Positions 1-11,670 of a DNA stretch of 64,000 nucleotides are shown here, piece by piece (positions within the stretch are counted from its first letter, which is position 1; every line of letters starts with the position of its first letter). Position numbers and translations under genes: made by a program. The DNA comes from Allium sativum (Eukaryota > Streptophyta > Magnoliopsida > Asparagales > Amaryllidaceae): NCBI GenBank assembly GCA_030737875.1, contig CM060921.1:401180192-401244191 (forward strand), read 5' to 3'. The notes beneath the pieces were generated by a model. The model had not been told where the DNA came from. It searched no databases and saw only the letters and a list, made by a program, of their open reading frames with translations.

Positions 1-965
1 TTTTGGAAATAAGAATTAAGAAATTATGAAGTTAAAGACGGACAAAGCACAATGGAGTTCAGCTCAAGGAAATGCGACTTAGAAGATTGAAGGCTAGATA
101 CGCGCATCATATCTCTTTTTAAGAGTATATCCTTGATTCCTCTTTTCCTGTAGAGCTTATTTGCATGCTATCTTTCAAGTATATCCTCTCGGTCCTATTC
201 TCAATCCCATTTCTGTTAGAAACCCCATAGGGAGCATGACACGTCTGTTAGTAATACATTTTGGGGATTGAGATTGTCCGTTGGGTTGACTAAACTCTTT
301 GGATTTTATAGGATACGGGTTGGTTTTAGGAAGGGATTTCTTGCGACCTAAAAGGAGTTTATCATGCTTGGTTTCCTAGAATCATATATATTGGTTTTGG
401 GCTGGTGTTTAGGGTACAAAGTTTTTCTTTACTTGCTTCTATCATTCGGTTATACCTTTAGGTAGGAACTAATGGATGTAAACATGTGTTTGAGACATGT
501 TATGGTTGATAGTTGCAAGTGGTTGCAAGTGGTTGATAGTTGTTGCACATGGATGCATGAACACACATTAGGCACTAGATCGGCTCAGACACATTTCCAT
601 ATTGCATATGCATGAGTGTTTATACTTGTTTATGGATGAAATTGGATGTGTTATCATATGGATGATGCATATGGATGGATGTTTGTGCACACATATAGTG
701 TTTATGTGACTAGGACTATTGCATACATGTTGGAATCATGGCACTAAAACATATTTTGCATTAAGAAGATCAATCAGGCCTGATCATTTGCATTAGATAA
801 TGAACATATACACACACTTTCTGCATATGTTCATACAGCATTAGAAATCTCTTAAGGACAATGGATGCCTGTGATTTATGATTGAGTAGATGGATGATTG
901 GATGGTAGGACACATTCTTCTTAACTTGAAGATTTCGGGGACGAAATCCTTTAAGGAGGGGAGAA
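1..965 (+). mobile_element. Element A: end of the internal region (non-coding)
   Basis: This stretch lies upstream of a purine tract and an LTR start at 966, so it is the 3' part of the internal region of a plus-strand LTR retrotransposon. I see no long reading frame and no gag, protease, reverse transcriptase or integrase motif. Around 930-952 it carries the box TTTCGGGGACGAAAT, which recurs before the purine tract of every element in this window. The rest of the internal region lies outside the window, so it cannot be said whether A was once coding. Confidence 0.6.
953..965 (+). promoter_or_regulatory. Polypurine tract of element A
   Basis: The sequence AAGGAGGGGAGAA sits directly before the LTR start TGCAACAACC. 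This is the expected position of the plus-strand DNA primer in LTR retrotransposons. It matches the 13-nt tracts of B, C, D, E and F in length and layout. Confidence 0.8.
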
Positions 966-1183
966 TGCAACAACCTATATTTTTATAACATATTAAAACA
1001 AGAAATCAAGGCAGAATTATATTTTAAAATCAGAATCAGGGGAAACGGGTTAAGCCATTGCGTTCGTCTTGAAGTTTTACATGAAATAGAGTCCGAGTTT
1101 TCGAAAATCGGAGTCCCGATGAAGAAGTTATGGCCTGTACAAGTTTCAGCAGTTTTCAGGCAGGACTGGACCAGGGGGTCGCA

Positions 1184-1285
1184 CTACCCCCCCCCCTCCC
1201 CCCAAGGTCGACCATAGGGTCGACCATAGTGTCGACCTACCCCCCAGGTCGACCATAGTGTCAACCTCCCCCCCTACAGGTCGAC
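1184..1285 (+). repeat. GTCGACC / poly-C low-complexity repeat in the U3 of A
   Basis: AGGTCGACCATAG-like units recur four to five times between C-rich runs. GTCGAC is itself palindromic. It lies about 100-200 bp upstream of the predicted TATA box, so it could act as a promoter-proximal repeat; that is inference only. Confidence 0.7.
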
Positions 1286-1392
1286 CTGGTCGGCCTGTTT
1301 TGACCCAGAACTCATTTTTGAAGCCTGAGACGTGTTTTGACGGTCCGGATTGATTCTAGGGTTAATCTAAGGGCCTAAACTAGTTGCTACAC

Positions 1393-1403
1393 CTATAAAA
1401 ACA
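1393..1403 (+). promoter_or_regulatory. Predicted TATA box of the element A LTR
   Basis: CTATAAAAACA stands about 430 bp into the LTR, with no other TATA-like sequence of this quality nearby. It would place transcription start near 1425 and make the U3 about 450 bp. The call rests on sequence alone. Confidence 0.45.
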
Positions 1404-2769
1404 CCGTTAGACCTAAACTAATTCATATCAAATCATTCTTACACCATTATGCTGCTGAACTCCCTCTTGAACCATGGCCCCCGCCCCCAAATTGAAGTAC
1501 AATCATTCAAACTCAAATCAATTTGAAGAACAAAGTTTCAACAATGGTCCAAACAATAAATCAACACTACTACAACGTTCTATGACAATTTCAGTTCCTA
1601 ATTCACTAGCCATGCTCTGTAAGTTCTAGTTGTTTTTAGATTTAAACATTTAAATTATAATATGGTCATGGAGTAAAGTGGAATTAGATTTAAGTATGTT
1701 TATGGATTCAGATCTATTTCTGTAGCTTCTTGGATCTTGAGTTTTGGGACTTTTCTATTTTCATTTTTCATGTCAAGCCTATGATCGATTCAGCTTGTTG
1801 TAAACTAGTTTTTCTTGATTCATGTTGATATTATTATCAAGATCTATCTTTTATGCCTGAAACGATGGTCTTATGCCAGTTTTCTCTCTGTACTTATTGT
1901 TATACATATTCTACCTTCCCCTATTTATTTTCTTTTGACGAACCTTGGTCAATTTCGGACCTAGGCCTAAACTATGATATACGTGCAATTTGTATATGGG
2001 GAAATATTGGGATATTACCTATTAGGATATATGTGTGTGGTGGAATTGATGGCATAACATGAAATTTGAAATTTGGGTATTGTCAATATAATTTAAATTG
2101 CAAGTTTGGGCATACATGAATTGGCATGTAAGTTAAATCACGAGTTTGGGACTATGTAAATTAAATCAAAAGATTGGGTTTATGTTAATTAGGCATATTT
2201 AGAATTGGGAATTTGAACATGAAAGCGATTGTAAACTGGATAATAAGCATAAACATGTATTATGAACTTGGGGAACTGACATGTATTGTAATAAAAAGAT
2301 TATAATTTGGGATAACTGCATCATGAATCATGATTTGGGTTTATTGGGTATAAAACTTGATACATGTATTTTTGGCTAGAACTTGATATGGTAAAATGGC
2401 ATAAAATTGGCATACATGTAAAACGGCATAAATTGAACGTATGTAAATTTGGTATGAATTAGGCATATGTAAACTTTACATGTAATCTAGAACTTGGGCA
2501 TATGTTAATTATGTAAAATTAGGAGTTGAAACATATATGATAATTTATGACTTAGTAGAGGTTTAATATGAACGCGCCTAAGTTGGGTTTTGGGTAATTG
2601 GCATGTATTATAAATAAAAGGCTATAACTTGGCATAACCTTATAGTGAATTATGATAATAATTTGGGAATACGTTTTGGGGCAAAAACAGAATTATGAAC
2701 ATTTCTATATGTTAAACACATGAACTGATATTGGGGTTTTGGGTGGAATACGACCATTAATGAACCTTT

Positions 2770-2986
2770 GACACGAGGTTAGACTCGGTTTGTGGTGTAA
2801 ATCTGCCCGGAACCGCCCGGCAAATCCAGTAGCCACAAAGTGTCAGTCTAATGTGAGAGGTCGAAGGTCGAATTGTAGGCGTAACGATTTGTGACACGAG
2901 GTTAGACCCAGTTTGTGGTGTAAATCTGCCCGGAACCGCCCGGCAAATCCAGTGACCACAAAATGCACGGTCTAATGTGAGAGGTC
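2770..2986 (+). repeat. Tandem pair of the 93-nt structured module (element A)
   Basis: Two units, 2770-2862 and 2892-2986, both begin GACACGAGGTTAGAC and end GTCTAATGTGAGAGGTC. Each can fold as nested helices: CAC/GTG, TTAGAC/GTCTAA, TTTGTGG/CCACAAA, and an apical TGC-CGG/CCG-GCA stem around the loop AACCGC. The same module, also as a pair, occurs in the otherwise different LTR of F (51455-51667) with paired base changes. The function is unknown. The pairing and the cross-family conservation point to a structured RNA. Confidence 0.8.
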
Positions 2987-3039
2987 ATGATTCGTTCGTC
3001 ATAATGAATGACTTAAGGAATATTAACCATAATAAGACG

Positions 3040-3815
3040 TGCGTATGGTTAGAGGGTTAGGTGGGATGACATGGAAATTTGACATGTGAATATGGACCTA
3101 ACCGGTATGAGTTAAGAACATGTAAAACTTATAAATGTGGGCTTAACCAACATAACTGTTAATCAGATGAATGGGTGGGTTAAGTAACATAGCTAGGCTA
3201 ATGACACTTGACCGTTATAACATGACTAGCGGATGGGTTGGGCTAACTTGAATAGGTTGATAACACCCAATCGGTATAACCTGATGCGTGGTAGGGTTAA
3301 GTAAACACACGAGGGTAACACTTAACCATTATAATATGACTGGTGGAAAGGGTTAAGTTAACATGCACTTAACCAATATAACTTGATGCGTGGTAAAGTT
3401 AAGTAACTACAGAGGGTAGCACTTAACCGTCACAACATGATAAGTAGGTGGGCTAAGTCAATGTACACTTAACCAATATGACATGACATGCGGTGGGGTT
3501 AAGTTAACACAAGGGAGAACACTTATCCAGTATAACAAGGCTTGCAGTAGGGTTAAGTAACACAAGGAACAACACTTAACCGATATAACATGATGTGTGG
3601 TAGGGTTAAGTAAAATAAGAGAAAACACTTAACCAACTTAACGTAATGGACGGAGAGGGTTAAGTACATATCGGGTTAGTGGGTAATATTAGTAAATATA
3701 GGCCCACAAACTTAACCATTAATAAGCACGCTTGAATCGTTGGGTTAAGTACGTCACGGGAAGGTGGGTAATATCTGTATATATAGGCCCACACACTTAA
3801 CCAGTAGGAAACCCT
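3040..3815 (+). repeat. Array of GGTTAAGT...ACTTAACC palindromes (element A)
   Basis: About ten degenerate units each contain GGGTTAAGT followed 10-40 nt later by ACTTAACC, its reverse complement. The spacers, such as AACACAAGGAACAAC, vary between units. Because units follow each other directly, each ACTTAACC can also pair with the next GGGTTAAGT, so two folding registers are possible. The array lies inside the predicted transcript of the LTR. Confidence 0.75.
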
Positions 3816-4117
3816 AGTAACGGGGACCCATTTCAGCAGTAACCCAAATCAGGTATCAACGGTACCCTGAAACTAGGCAGGGTGGGGCACGATTACTGGG
3901 CTGGTTGTAAGCGGTCAAAGCGACGGCGGTGGGTGCAACAGTGTAGGTTCTAACGGAGTGCAGGCGTGCACACACTTCGGAGCAGACAAACATGGCACTG
4001 GTGGCACCAGTAGTATAACCTATACCTTCTACAATTGCATCGGGCCACCTCCATGGGTCTTAATACACCCCATAGTGGGACCAGCATAGGTATCTACAAT
4101 CATTGGGGGCCGTATGA

Positions 4118-4230
4118 CACACATAGGTAGCTTAATCCCTAGGTTGGACCTAGGTGGCATAAACCCTAAATCCGAGAAGTGTTCAATAGGTAGCATAATC
4201 CTAAGGTTGGACCTAGGTGGCATAAATCCT
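4118..4230. repeat. Short tandem repeat with CCTAGGTTGGACCTAGG palindromes
   Basis: Two copies of a roughly 60-bp unit contain AGGTTGGACCTAGGTGGCATAAA. The core CCTAGG-TTGGA-CCTAGG can form a hairpin in the first copy and is one base off in the second. It lies in the LTR of A, shortly before the insertion site of B. Confidence 0.6.
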
Positions 4231-4483
4231 TGTTGAATCTAGGAAGCGCTCGATAGAAAACCCTAGATTAGATCTAGGTGATAAATAATATATGTACATG
4301 TGAAAGCAACCTTAATTTCGGGGATTGGGATCACGTTATGATTTTATCATTTTACATAGATTACAAGTTAGGACACTAGTTAGGTGGTGCAGAGAAAATA
4401 GATATCATTTTCATGGTGAAGCAGAGAAATCTTGCGATGCTTGATAGAAATCTTGCGAAACTATACTTAGTTCTTCTTGAATG

Positions 4484-4488
4484 GGAAC
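4484..4488. repeat. Target-site duplication of element B, left copy
   Basis: GGAAC stands directly before TGTAGCGACC and is repeated at 17646-17650 directly after GGTCGTTACA. This 5-bp duplication proves that B inserted as a unit into the LTR of A. Confidence 0.9.
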
Positions 4489-4963
4489 TGTAGCGACCCG
4501 GAAATTTCGACACTTGAATCCAAACACTAACACCTCCTGTGTCTAAATTAAAGTATCCAAACCCCAGAAAGCTAATAGAAAGAAGTTAGAGGGTGAGAAA
4601 AGAAAGAAAGAAATATTAGAATAGAAGAATAAGAAGATCAGAATCTCACAGCGGAATGGACAAAATATAATAATCAATAATACTTTATCAAAGAATTGTA
4701 TATCACAACATCAGAGTATACATTCAGATCAATACAACACACAGCGGAAATAAACTAGTACCAGTATATATATGGAATACGTCTCGACTTCAACTCCTCT
4801 TCTGAAGCTCCAAGCGAAATCTAACCTGTAAATGTACTCGGTCTGACCCGAGCACATTTGATTTAAAACAAAATTCACCCGGATCAGTCTGGAATACTTT
4901 CAGTGATAAATTCACATAGCAACCAACTTGTTTAACTTTGAAATCCTTTTGAAACAAAGGATA

Positions 4964-5012
4964 ATAGTAAGACCAACCCACACATAAACACAGATGGTTT
5001 TTACCTTACTAT
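4964..5012 (-). other. LTR-end hairpin with conserved CTTACTAT stem (B, left LTR)
   Basis: In sense (minus) orientation ATAGTAAG pairs with CTTACTAT across a loop of about 33 nt starting GTAAAAACC. The same element in E pairs TGTTATAAG/CTTATAACA, in D and F CATTATAAG/CTTATAATG, and in G ATCGTAAG/CTTACGAT. Both strands of the stem change together, which supports a real RNA fold. The second LTR copy is at 12145-12193. Confidence 0.75.
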
Positions 5013-8000
5013 AGCCCAAATTGTTTTGAAATCAATATCTTCTTCTGATATTATCATAGTGTCTAAATACAAGTAAATAGAATCTAGCAGAACGCTTGCA
5101 TCTCACGCTCCACATATATAGTATACAATCAAAACCACGGGCGCTTATTGGAGATTGGATTTCCAACTATGACAAGATATGGGACTACCTGCCGATAGTG
5201 TATCTCTAGAGACGAATACACTGGGTTCAACAAGAACATCTTGCAACCCGGCCCACACATGACCGACCACTCATTTCTCTTGAGTGTATCGAGCATATTG
5301 CCACCTTACGGCTTTTTGTCGCGTGACCACCATAATCCCGGGAGATACAGAAGTGAAAAGAAGTAACAAATATGAATATTCTCTAGACGGTGACAATACA
5401 CCCTAATGGGTGCGACCCACATAGCCATGCTGCCTGCCCGGTTTTTGTCATTTCCCGGTTGATGAAGCTTGAGGCTATAATCGACTTTTGAAGCATCTGG
5501 CCACCATTTACATCGTCCGTACACGTCATCCAGGTACAGGATGAACCGAAGGTACTCTCCTACTGCATCCTAGGAATCACCCTATAAATCAGTAGCGAGT
5601 AGCCCTTGCAACCCATAGATTTCAATCACGACAGAATCACAGTATATCTCTAGGGATCAGCCAGAGATTGTAAGTAACTCTTCCGCTTCATGAAGATCTA
5701 CGGTCTTCAATTGCTCCATCTCGATCAGCGTCTTTGACGTAATCGTATTTATTGGTCGGAATGGTTTTTGAATATAATTCAATCCCGGTCTTTCCATACC
5801 AATAACGTTGGGTCAGATTTTGATAGTCGGTTATTTAACTATCAAAATAAACAAACAGATCCATTTGTTTATACACAGCATCACTTGGTCATAACATTTC
5901 TTATTATCGAATCACTTATCATCCGTAAATGATTATTATGACATCTTCTTTGACTCCATTATTTGAATACCAAAACCGCCGCTCATTCTTTTAGAATAAA
6001 CACATTTAAATCTCATTTCCTAACTTTGAAAATATCGTTATATTTCCACCAATCTCCTTTGTATTACCTTTATTATAGAGATATTACTTTATACCATCAA
6101 GCCCCTTTTTATTCCCTTTTTATCTCGGAATCTCATCATATATGTATATTTCTAAATGCTTCAAGTAAAGTTACATTTTTATTTTTCCCAAAATATTTCA
6201 TTCTAATACCTCCACCATTACGACTAACACCATCCTTTGATAATCCTGAAGTTGTTCAAGTTGGGGTATTTAATTTACCTCTCAGACCTTGACCAACAAC
6301 GTTCTTATCGTAAGATAGATATCAGTTGTAATACAAAAAAACCACACTCATTCCCAATACGACAAATCCCATTATAATTCCATCTTAATGGAATATCATC
6401 TCTTCTTTACAAATGGCGATTCTATATCGCATCTTTATAACTTAGTTCATTTAACTATTCTAATTCAACTTGGGTTTACCTTTGACTTCCCATTTCATAT
6501 CTACACTAGTTCTTAATTGTCAGAAAATAATTCTCTAAGTATTGACCCCGAAGGCCCAAACCAACATCAGATCAACATTTAGAAATCACTCATCTCATCT
6601 GATTTCCAGTTAAACTCCAATACTTTAAATCCATACTCTGGCTCAAATGCCATTTCTAATATATTCAATACCCCTTGGGTTTCATACTCTGTCGAAATCT
6701 TGGATTTCATAAATCTGATTTAAATAGGATTTCAAATAAGGATTTCTCTTTAAGTCACGATTTAAACTTAACTTCTATTTTCTTTAATATCATTGATTTA
6801 AAATATTAATGAGCCTTATCTTTTTCCCAAAATTCCATTTTCCCTTTTAGTCCCACAATTTCCAATTTGATTATTGTTAAATGGTAATCAAATTTCACAT
6901 TTAAAAATATGGTTTACTTAACGAATTATCATTTCCATTACATACATATAAATTAATTTAACAAATCCATTTTATTAAACACAGTTAACTTATTCAACTA
7001 CTAATATGACTATCTCGTTAATCAAAACTTAATTTATCTTCCCCTTTAAATTAATCACAAATATGATTAATTTAAATAATCCCATTTGATTATTATCGTC
7101 CTTCCACCTTTCCTCTAAATAAAAACGGCTTGGTTCACCATTAACTATCCTCATTAGTGAACTAATTAAATAAACAATTTCAGTTAACACCGTTAACTTT
7201 TCCAACTCCAAACACGATTTACTTGCTGGTCAATCGTTATCGATTCTGCCATTTAAATTAATTAATAATTAAATAATCTAAATAATTATTTTCACTTTGA
7301 TTTTATTAAATCAATATCAAAGTGGACCTGTTCTAATTGTTTTGTCACTTCTGGTCACTTGAATTAGTTAAATACAGTTGTTTACAAATCACTTAATAAG
7401 CACGTGCTTCGCGCACGGTAGAATTTGGCTAAACAAATCAATGTATGGATGTGGTGGTTTTTATCCCCTTTTTAGAAACTTCATTTAAATAATCTAATTA
7501 AAATCCATATTCGGTTATAAAATAAATTCCATATTTTATTTCTAGCGATTCACCTGACGGTGAATCGATCTTTTAAAAAAAACGGTGTGTATCATGGCTA
7601 TCTACTATTTATTCCTAAATCAATAATATACATTGATTTAAAGCTTAACTACAATCAACAAACAACAGGGTTTAAAGTTAATGGGTTTAAACAGTTCATA
7701 AAATATGAAATAACAACGTATTAAATATTTGAGGAACCGGTTTGATTCCTCCTACCTGTTCTTCCCTGAAACACAGATCAATAAAATATTTCATATCAGC
7801 ACATAGCAATATTTTAACGACGATAATATAATTAAAGTCAACCATTAAATCAACCATAGGCATCCAAAGCATCCAATCAACCAATTTAAATTTATATGAA
7901 TTTAGCACATCGAAGTATTTCAGAAATGTGTGAGAATTAACTCACCTTATATTTGTCGACTGACGATCGCTCATTGTTTTGTCTAATTTTAAACAGCGTT

Positions 8001-8985
8001 TAAAATTAAACAAAAATCCGATAGCATCCAATTCTCGTTCGAAACTGTTTAACAGCGTAATACTCTTTACTGGAATCCCATCGCTCCCAGTTACACGGAA
8101 TACTTAATCAACTTTGCCCAAAAGGGTTATCAGCCAACATGCCCTCGGTCAGCCTTAATCATCACCATCCTTTACTTTTTGGTTCCTTTTTCTTCTTTGC
8201 GTTTGTGTTTTTTTTCCTTCCTTCAACTACGCCGGATGTCCTTCAACTCCCATTTTATGTCTACAACAGCTCCTCACGTCCAGACTTCCATGCATTGAAT
8301 ACTACTGCCACTCCCTTCATTTCCACGAAACATGCCAGCCACAACGGTTCCAAGCTCTTCCCTTCTTCTATACTATTAATATGATGGCACCCTGATATGT
8401 ACATACAACACACACGGACGTCCTCCCTCCGCATCTTCCATCCAGCTTTTTACGTTTTTTTTTTTTACCAAACCGAACAGTTGGTCCCTTCTCCCCAAAG
8501 CCTGTACGCCCCATCCATGCACCGCCCCCACTTCTGCACATGTTTTATTCTACCATTTTTTTTTAAAACCGTGACCCTGCTAATGTATATTTGAACCCCA
8601 ACATCCATGCTCCACCATTTACTGCGCACCAGATGGCCCTTAAACCCACGCATGCTACTGCTCTTACCCACCTTCCGCTTCCCAATTGAAAAGTACTACC
8701 GCCACTTACATCACCAAGCTACTGTTCATTTCACCGTTGCCTCAACCAGTACCCCGTGCCAATCCTGTACAACCTCCAGAACCCGACACCGTCGTGCGTT
8801 ACGCTTGCCGTTCTTTTCCTTCCATCACTCGGCTCGCCTGAAAGAACTGCTAAAGCATTACTCCATTTTCTACTTTGTGATTTTTATTTTATTTTATTTA
8901 GTATGTGAGTAGAAATGATTTTTCAAAGATTTACTCACCATTTGTTCTTCATGTTTCTTGCTTTCTGAAGTGAACCAGTGACGGC

Positions 8986-8996
8986 ATAAATATATA
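8986..8996 (-). promoter_or_regulatory. Predicted TATA box of element B (left LTR)
   Basis: The minus strand reads GGCCTATATATTTATGCC here, with a leader downstream containing ATGAAGAACAAATGG followed by GTGAGTAA, which resembles a 5' splice site. The same sequence is at 16175-16185 in the other LTR. G has a TATA box at the comparable place (63924-63933). Confidence 0.45.
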
Positions 8997-10466
8997 GGCC
9001 AGCGTTACCTTGGCTCCCAAGGGATCATAGGGTATATTTATATTAGTATAGCAGTTAGGTGCAATTGGGTTGATGGTGATAACACACAACAGTGATTTCT
9101 TTTCATATATAACATAGGGGTAGTTTGTACTATTGTGCTCAGTTCAGTGAAACAATGTAAGAAAGAAATTTGTTAGGGAAGTAGGGAGGTTTTCAGACGA
9201 AAAGAAATATCATTCTTGATGTGTACAGTAGCGCATTTAATTAATCTGCACCCTACAAGTTAGCTTGTACGTGATGGGTTTGCTGAGGTGATAACATACA
9301 GGGTATGTGTTTTCTTTTCTGTGAAAGTGGCGATTTGTTTTGATGAAGGAGCAGAGAGTGGTCGTGTTCAATTAGAAGGGGCGTCATGGTACCATGTAGC
9401 CATATGCCTAGGGGTTGAAAATGTATGGGATGGGATGCACTTGTTATATCACATAGAAGATAGAAAAGAAAGGTACTGGTCTGTATACTATTATGTATAC
9501 TATTATAAGATAGCTAGCTTCAATTTTCTTTTCATGCATTGATAGGATAGGAAAAAGTATAGTAGTTTGTGTGTGTAATTTCACCTCAATAGCGTGTATG
9601 AGACTTCGTTACTTTGGCAATTAGATAGGTATGTAGGAGAGCTTGCTCTGCGTCCGCCCCATGATGCTTTGATTTGTCCACGGCACGATCTTTAGTGATA
9701 GTGATAGGGCAGTGTATAGCATGTGTTTAGGTTGGCGAAATAGGGGTTTACCCTTTTTATAAAAATTTCGATTTGATTGTACAGAACGTGAGGGATGATT
9801 TTTAGTTTTAAAAATTAACGTACCCCGCTATATCAAAATTCGTCCGCATACGACTTGCTATAGACAGGAATAAATATACCGCCGCGTCTAGCGTTGTGTC
9901 ACGATCCCAAATATATAATAATATTAGTAGGTGAACTTATTCCGTGAAACCCCAAAATCGTTGATTAAGGGTGCAAAATACTCCAAATAAAAAATTGCTT
10001 ATTTAATTAAATAAAAATTACAGTAAAATTATAAAAATTAATTTATGACTACGCGTCAAAAGAACCTTGTCCAAATTCGAAGCCAATATTTAAATATATT
10101 TAAATAACTGTTATGGCCATGGCGCTGCTTTTTTGTATATTTGATTTAGACATATCTTGCAATATATAATCTGAAATCTCGGTTTTTCACTTCTGTTAGA
10201 AAGATACAGTTTAACAGATTCCAGCGTTTCTTGTTTCGAGGAAATCCGATTTAAAATGGATTCGGTATGATCAGCTGAAGCTGAAATTAAATTTTACGAA
10301 CTACCGCGTTGTTTTGAGTTCGTTTTAAATTAAATATAAAATTAAACGTTCAACCCCCGTTTAATTAACAAATGAAATATTTAAAATCTGTTAATATTCC
10401 AATTATAATATTTAAAATAGATTTAAATATTCGAAATCAAGTAGCCGAAAAATCCAGGTCGTTACA

Positions 10467-10479
10467 TTCTTCCCCCCTT
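10467..10479 (-). promoter_or_regulatory. Polypurine tract of element B
   Basis: The minus strand reads AAGGGGGGAAGAA directly before the LTR start TGTAACGACC, with the box TTTCGAGGACGAAATTT just upstream. This fixes the minus orientation of B. Confidence 0.88.
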
Positions 10480-11584
10480 AAATAAATTTCGTCCTCGAAA
10501 TTACTAGGTAAAAAGAATGCTTCAATCGTAATTATTTTCAGAATTATTAATTTAAAATATTATCAAAAATATTACCAAGTTATAAAATTTTCAAAACATT
10601 TCGTCAGCTCCTCTATTGTACGGTTTGATCGGAATGACTACAACTTGCCACTCTGGACCTCTCATATTGATCCAAAGAAAAACCACAGCCAAATGGCTAC
10701 TCAATTCAGTGGTAAAGATCAATCACCAACCAATTAACAATATAAGGTTCACCTGTTTGTCGAGCAACTCAAATCCAATTTTAAAGCAAATCAGCCAACT
10801 GTTGTACTTCCAGTCTGTATAGCCAAATCAATCCCATAGCCCTCTGCAATCTGTACTTAGCACCACTTACAATGCAGGTAACAATCCAAGGTTAATTTTT
10901 CCCCAGATTCATTTCTTAATTAGTTTTTTTTATTTCCAATTCATTATACTGGAATTTATCTCTCTGTTTCCCATTCATTCAATTCCTTAGCTAAATTATT
11001 AATGGATTAAATACTCAGATTATCATTTTCATACAATTCAATCCATTTTGGGTGCCCTTTAAATTCAATATACTTGAATCTCAGTTTAACAAGCTCGACT
11101 CATTTATTGGTTCTAAATCCAATTCAAATCCATATTTCAATCATACAATTCAGTTCCCCTGATATTTTATTCATAACTAACTCTTGTATATATATGCCAT
11201 TCAAATTCAGTATATTTGAATCTCATTTCAATTTATTTACTCCAAATCAGTTCTCAACCAAGTTCAAATCGGTTCAATATATAACCTCCTTAATTTAAAA
11301 TCTTATTTAATTATAATAACAACCATCGACACATCCATATATAATAATAATTTCATAAAATTATTCTTTAATAACAAAAATATAATTTTGGGCAAAATCA
11401 TTTCATTTACCCAACTTTTCAAAACAATACTGTGTCGAATTACCTTGTTCAAGGGTTTACAAAAACTTTTCGATACACTGTGCACCCTGCACCGACCAGA
11501 ATTTTTAAACCCTTCGACAAACCAACCAACACCATATAAAAACAATTTTTATATTAATTAACAAATACGCGCATATACATTCAA

Positions 11585-11621
11585 CTCGATCTAGGGTATT
11601 ACTAACCCAATCTCTATCGAG
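11585..11621 (-). other. 37-nt PBS-proximal hairpin (element B)
   Basis: In sense (minus) order it reads CTCGAT, AGAGA, TTGGGT, TAGTAAT, ACCCTA, G, ATCGAG. The outer stem CTCGAT/ATCGAG is perfect and the inner stem GGGT/ACCC holds a 7-nt loop TAGTAAT. It lies about 35 nt downstream of the PBS. Copies in C, D, E and F keep the lengths 6-5-6-7-6-1-6 while the stem bases change in pairs. Confidence 0.8.
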
Positions 11622-11656
11622 TTACACCACAGAGCCAAGATTATCATTAAACCATT

Positions 11657-11668
11657 GCTTTGATACCA
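11657..11668 (-). promoter_or_regulatory. Primer-binding site of element B
   Basis: The minus strand reads TGGTATCAAAGC two bases after the LTR end. It matches the complement of the initiator tRNA-Met 3' end (TGGTATCAGAGC) except for one base. Confidence 0.85.
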
Positions 11669-11670
11669 AC

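Larger units (their letters stand above)
966..4488 (+). mobile_element. Element A 3' LTR, first part
   Basis: The LTR starts TGCAACAACC right after the purine tract. It is cut at 4488 by element B and resumes at 17651, ending GGGTGTTACA at 18228, which gives about 4.1 kb without the insertion. The two ends form the usual short inverted repeat (TGYAACAMCC). Contents in order: a GTCGACC-rich stretch, a TATA box near 1393, an AT-rich part, two 93-nt modules (2770-2986), an array of GGTTAAGT/ACTTAACC palindromes (3040-3815) and a short GC-richer repeat (about 4118-4230). It encodes no protein I can recognise; the short frame at 1853-2062 has no support. Confidence 0.8.
4489..10466 (-). mobile_element. 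Element B 3' LTR
   Basis: On the minus strand this LTR runs from TGTAACGACC (10466) to GGTCGCTACA (4489). Main parts in sense order: a U3 of about 1.5 kb, a TATA box near 8990, a purine-rich leader region around 8100-8920, an AT-rich middle, then a GC-richer end with the palindrome GGAAAT/ATTTCC (near 5155) and the CTTACTAT hairpin (4964-5012). Short plus-strand frames at 8139-8384 and 8607-8912 also occur at 15329-15574 and 15796-16101, but only because the LTR is duplicated. They run antisense to the predicted leader and have no recognisable domain. Confidence 0.88.
10467..11670 (-). mobile_element. Element B internal region (1.2 kb, non-coding)
   Basis: Between the LTRs are only a PBS at the 11.67-kb end, one 37-nt hairpin, an AT-rich stretch without a retroviral-type reading frame, and the polypurine tract. 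The frames at 10616-10822, 11074-11298 and 11303-11545 are short, on both strands, and have no recognisable domain. The middle may be the shrunken remains of a former gag-pol region, but nothing in it shows that. Confidence 0.85.

Noticed and set aside
2770..2986. Possible tRNA or tRNA-derived SINE
   Set aside because: There are no A/B box promoter motifs or cloverleaf arms in the right places, no poly(A) or short-repeat tail, and no target duplications around the units.
5306..5524. Minus-strand frame also seen at 12452-12706
   Set aside because: The two copies end differently and the frame covers a structured, non-coding part of the B LTR; no domain is seen.
8139..8912. Plus-strand frames of 81, 65 and 101 codons
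   Set aside because: They recur only because the LTR of B is duplicated; substitutions between copies do not favour synonymous sites (several change amino acids), and one frame is lost in the second copy.
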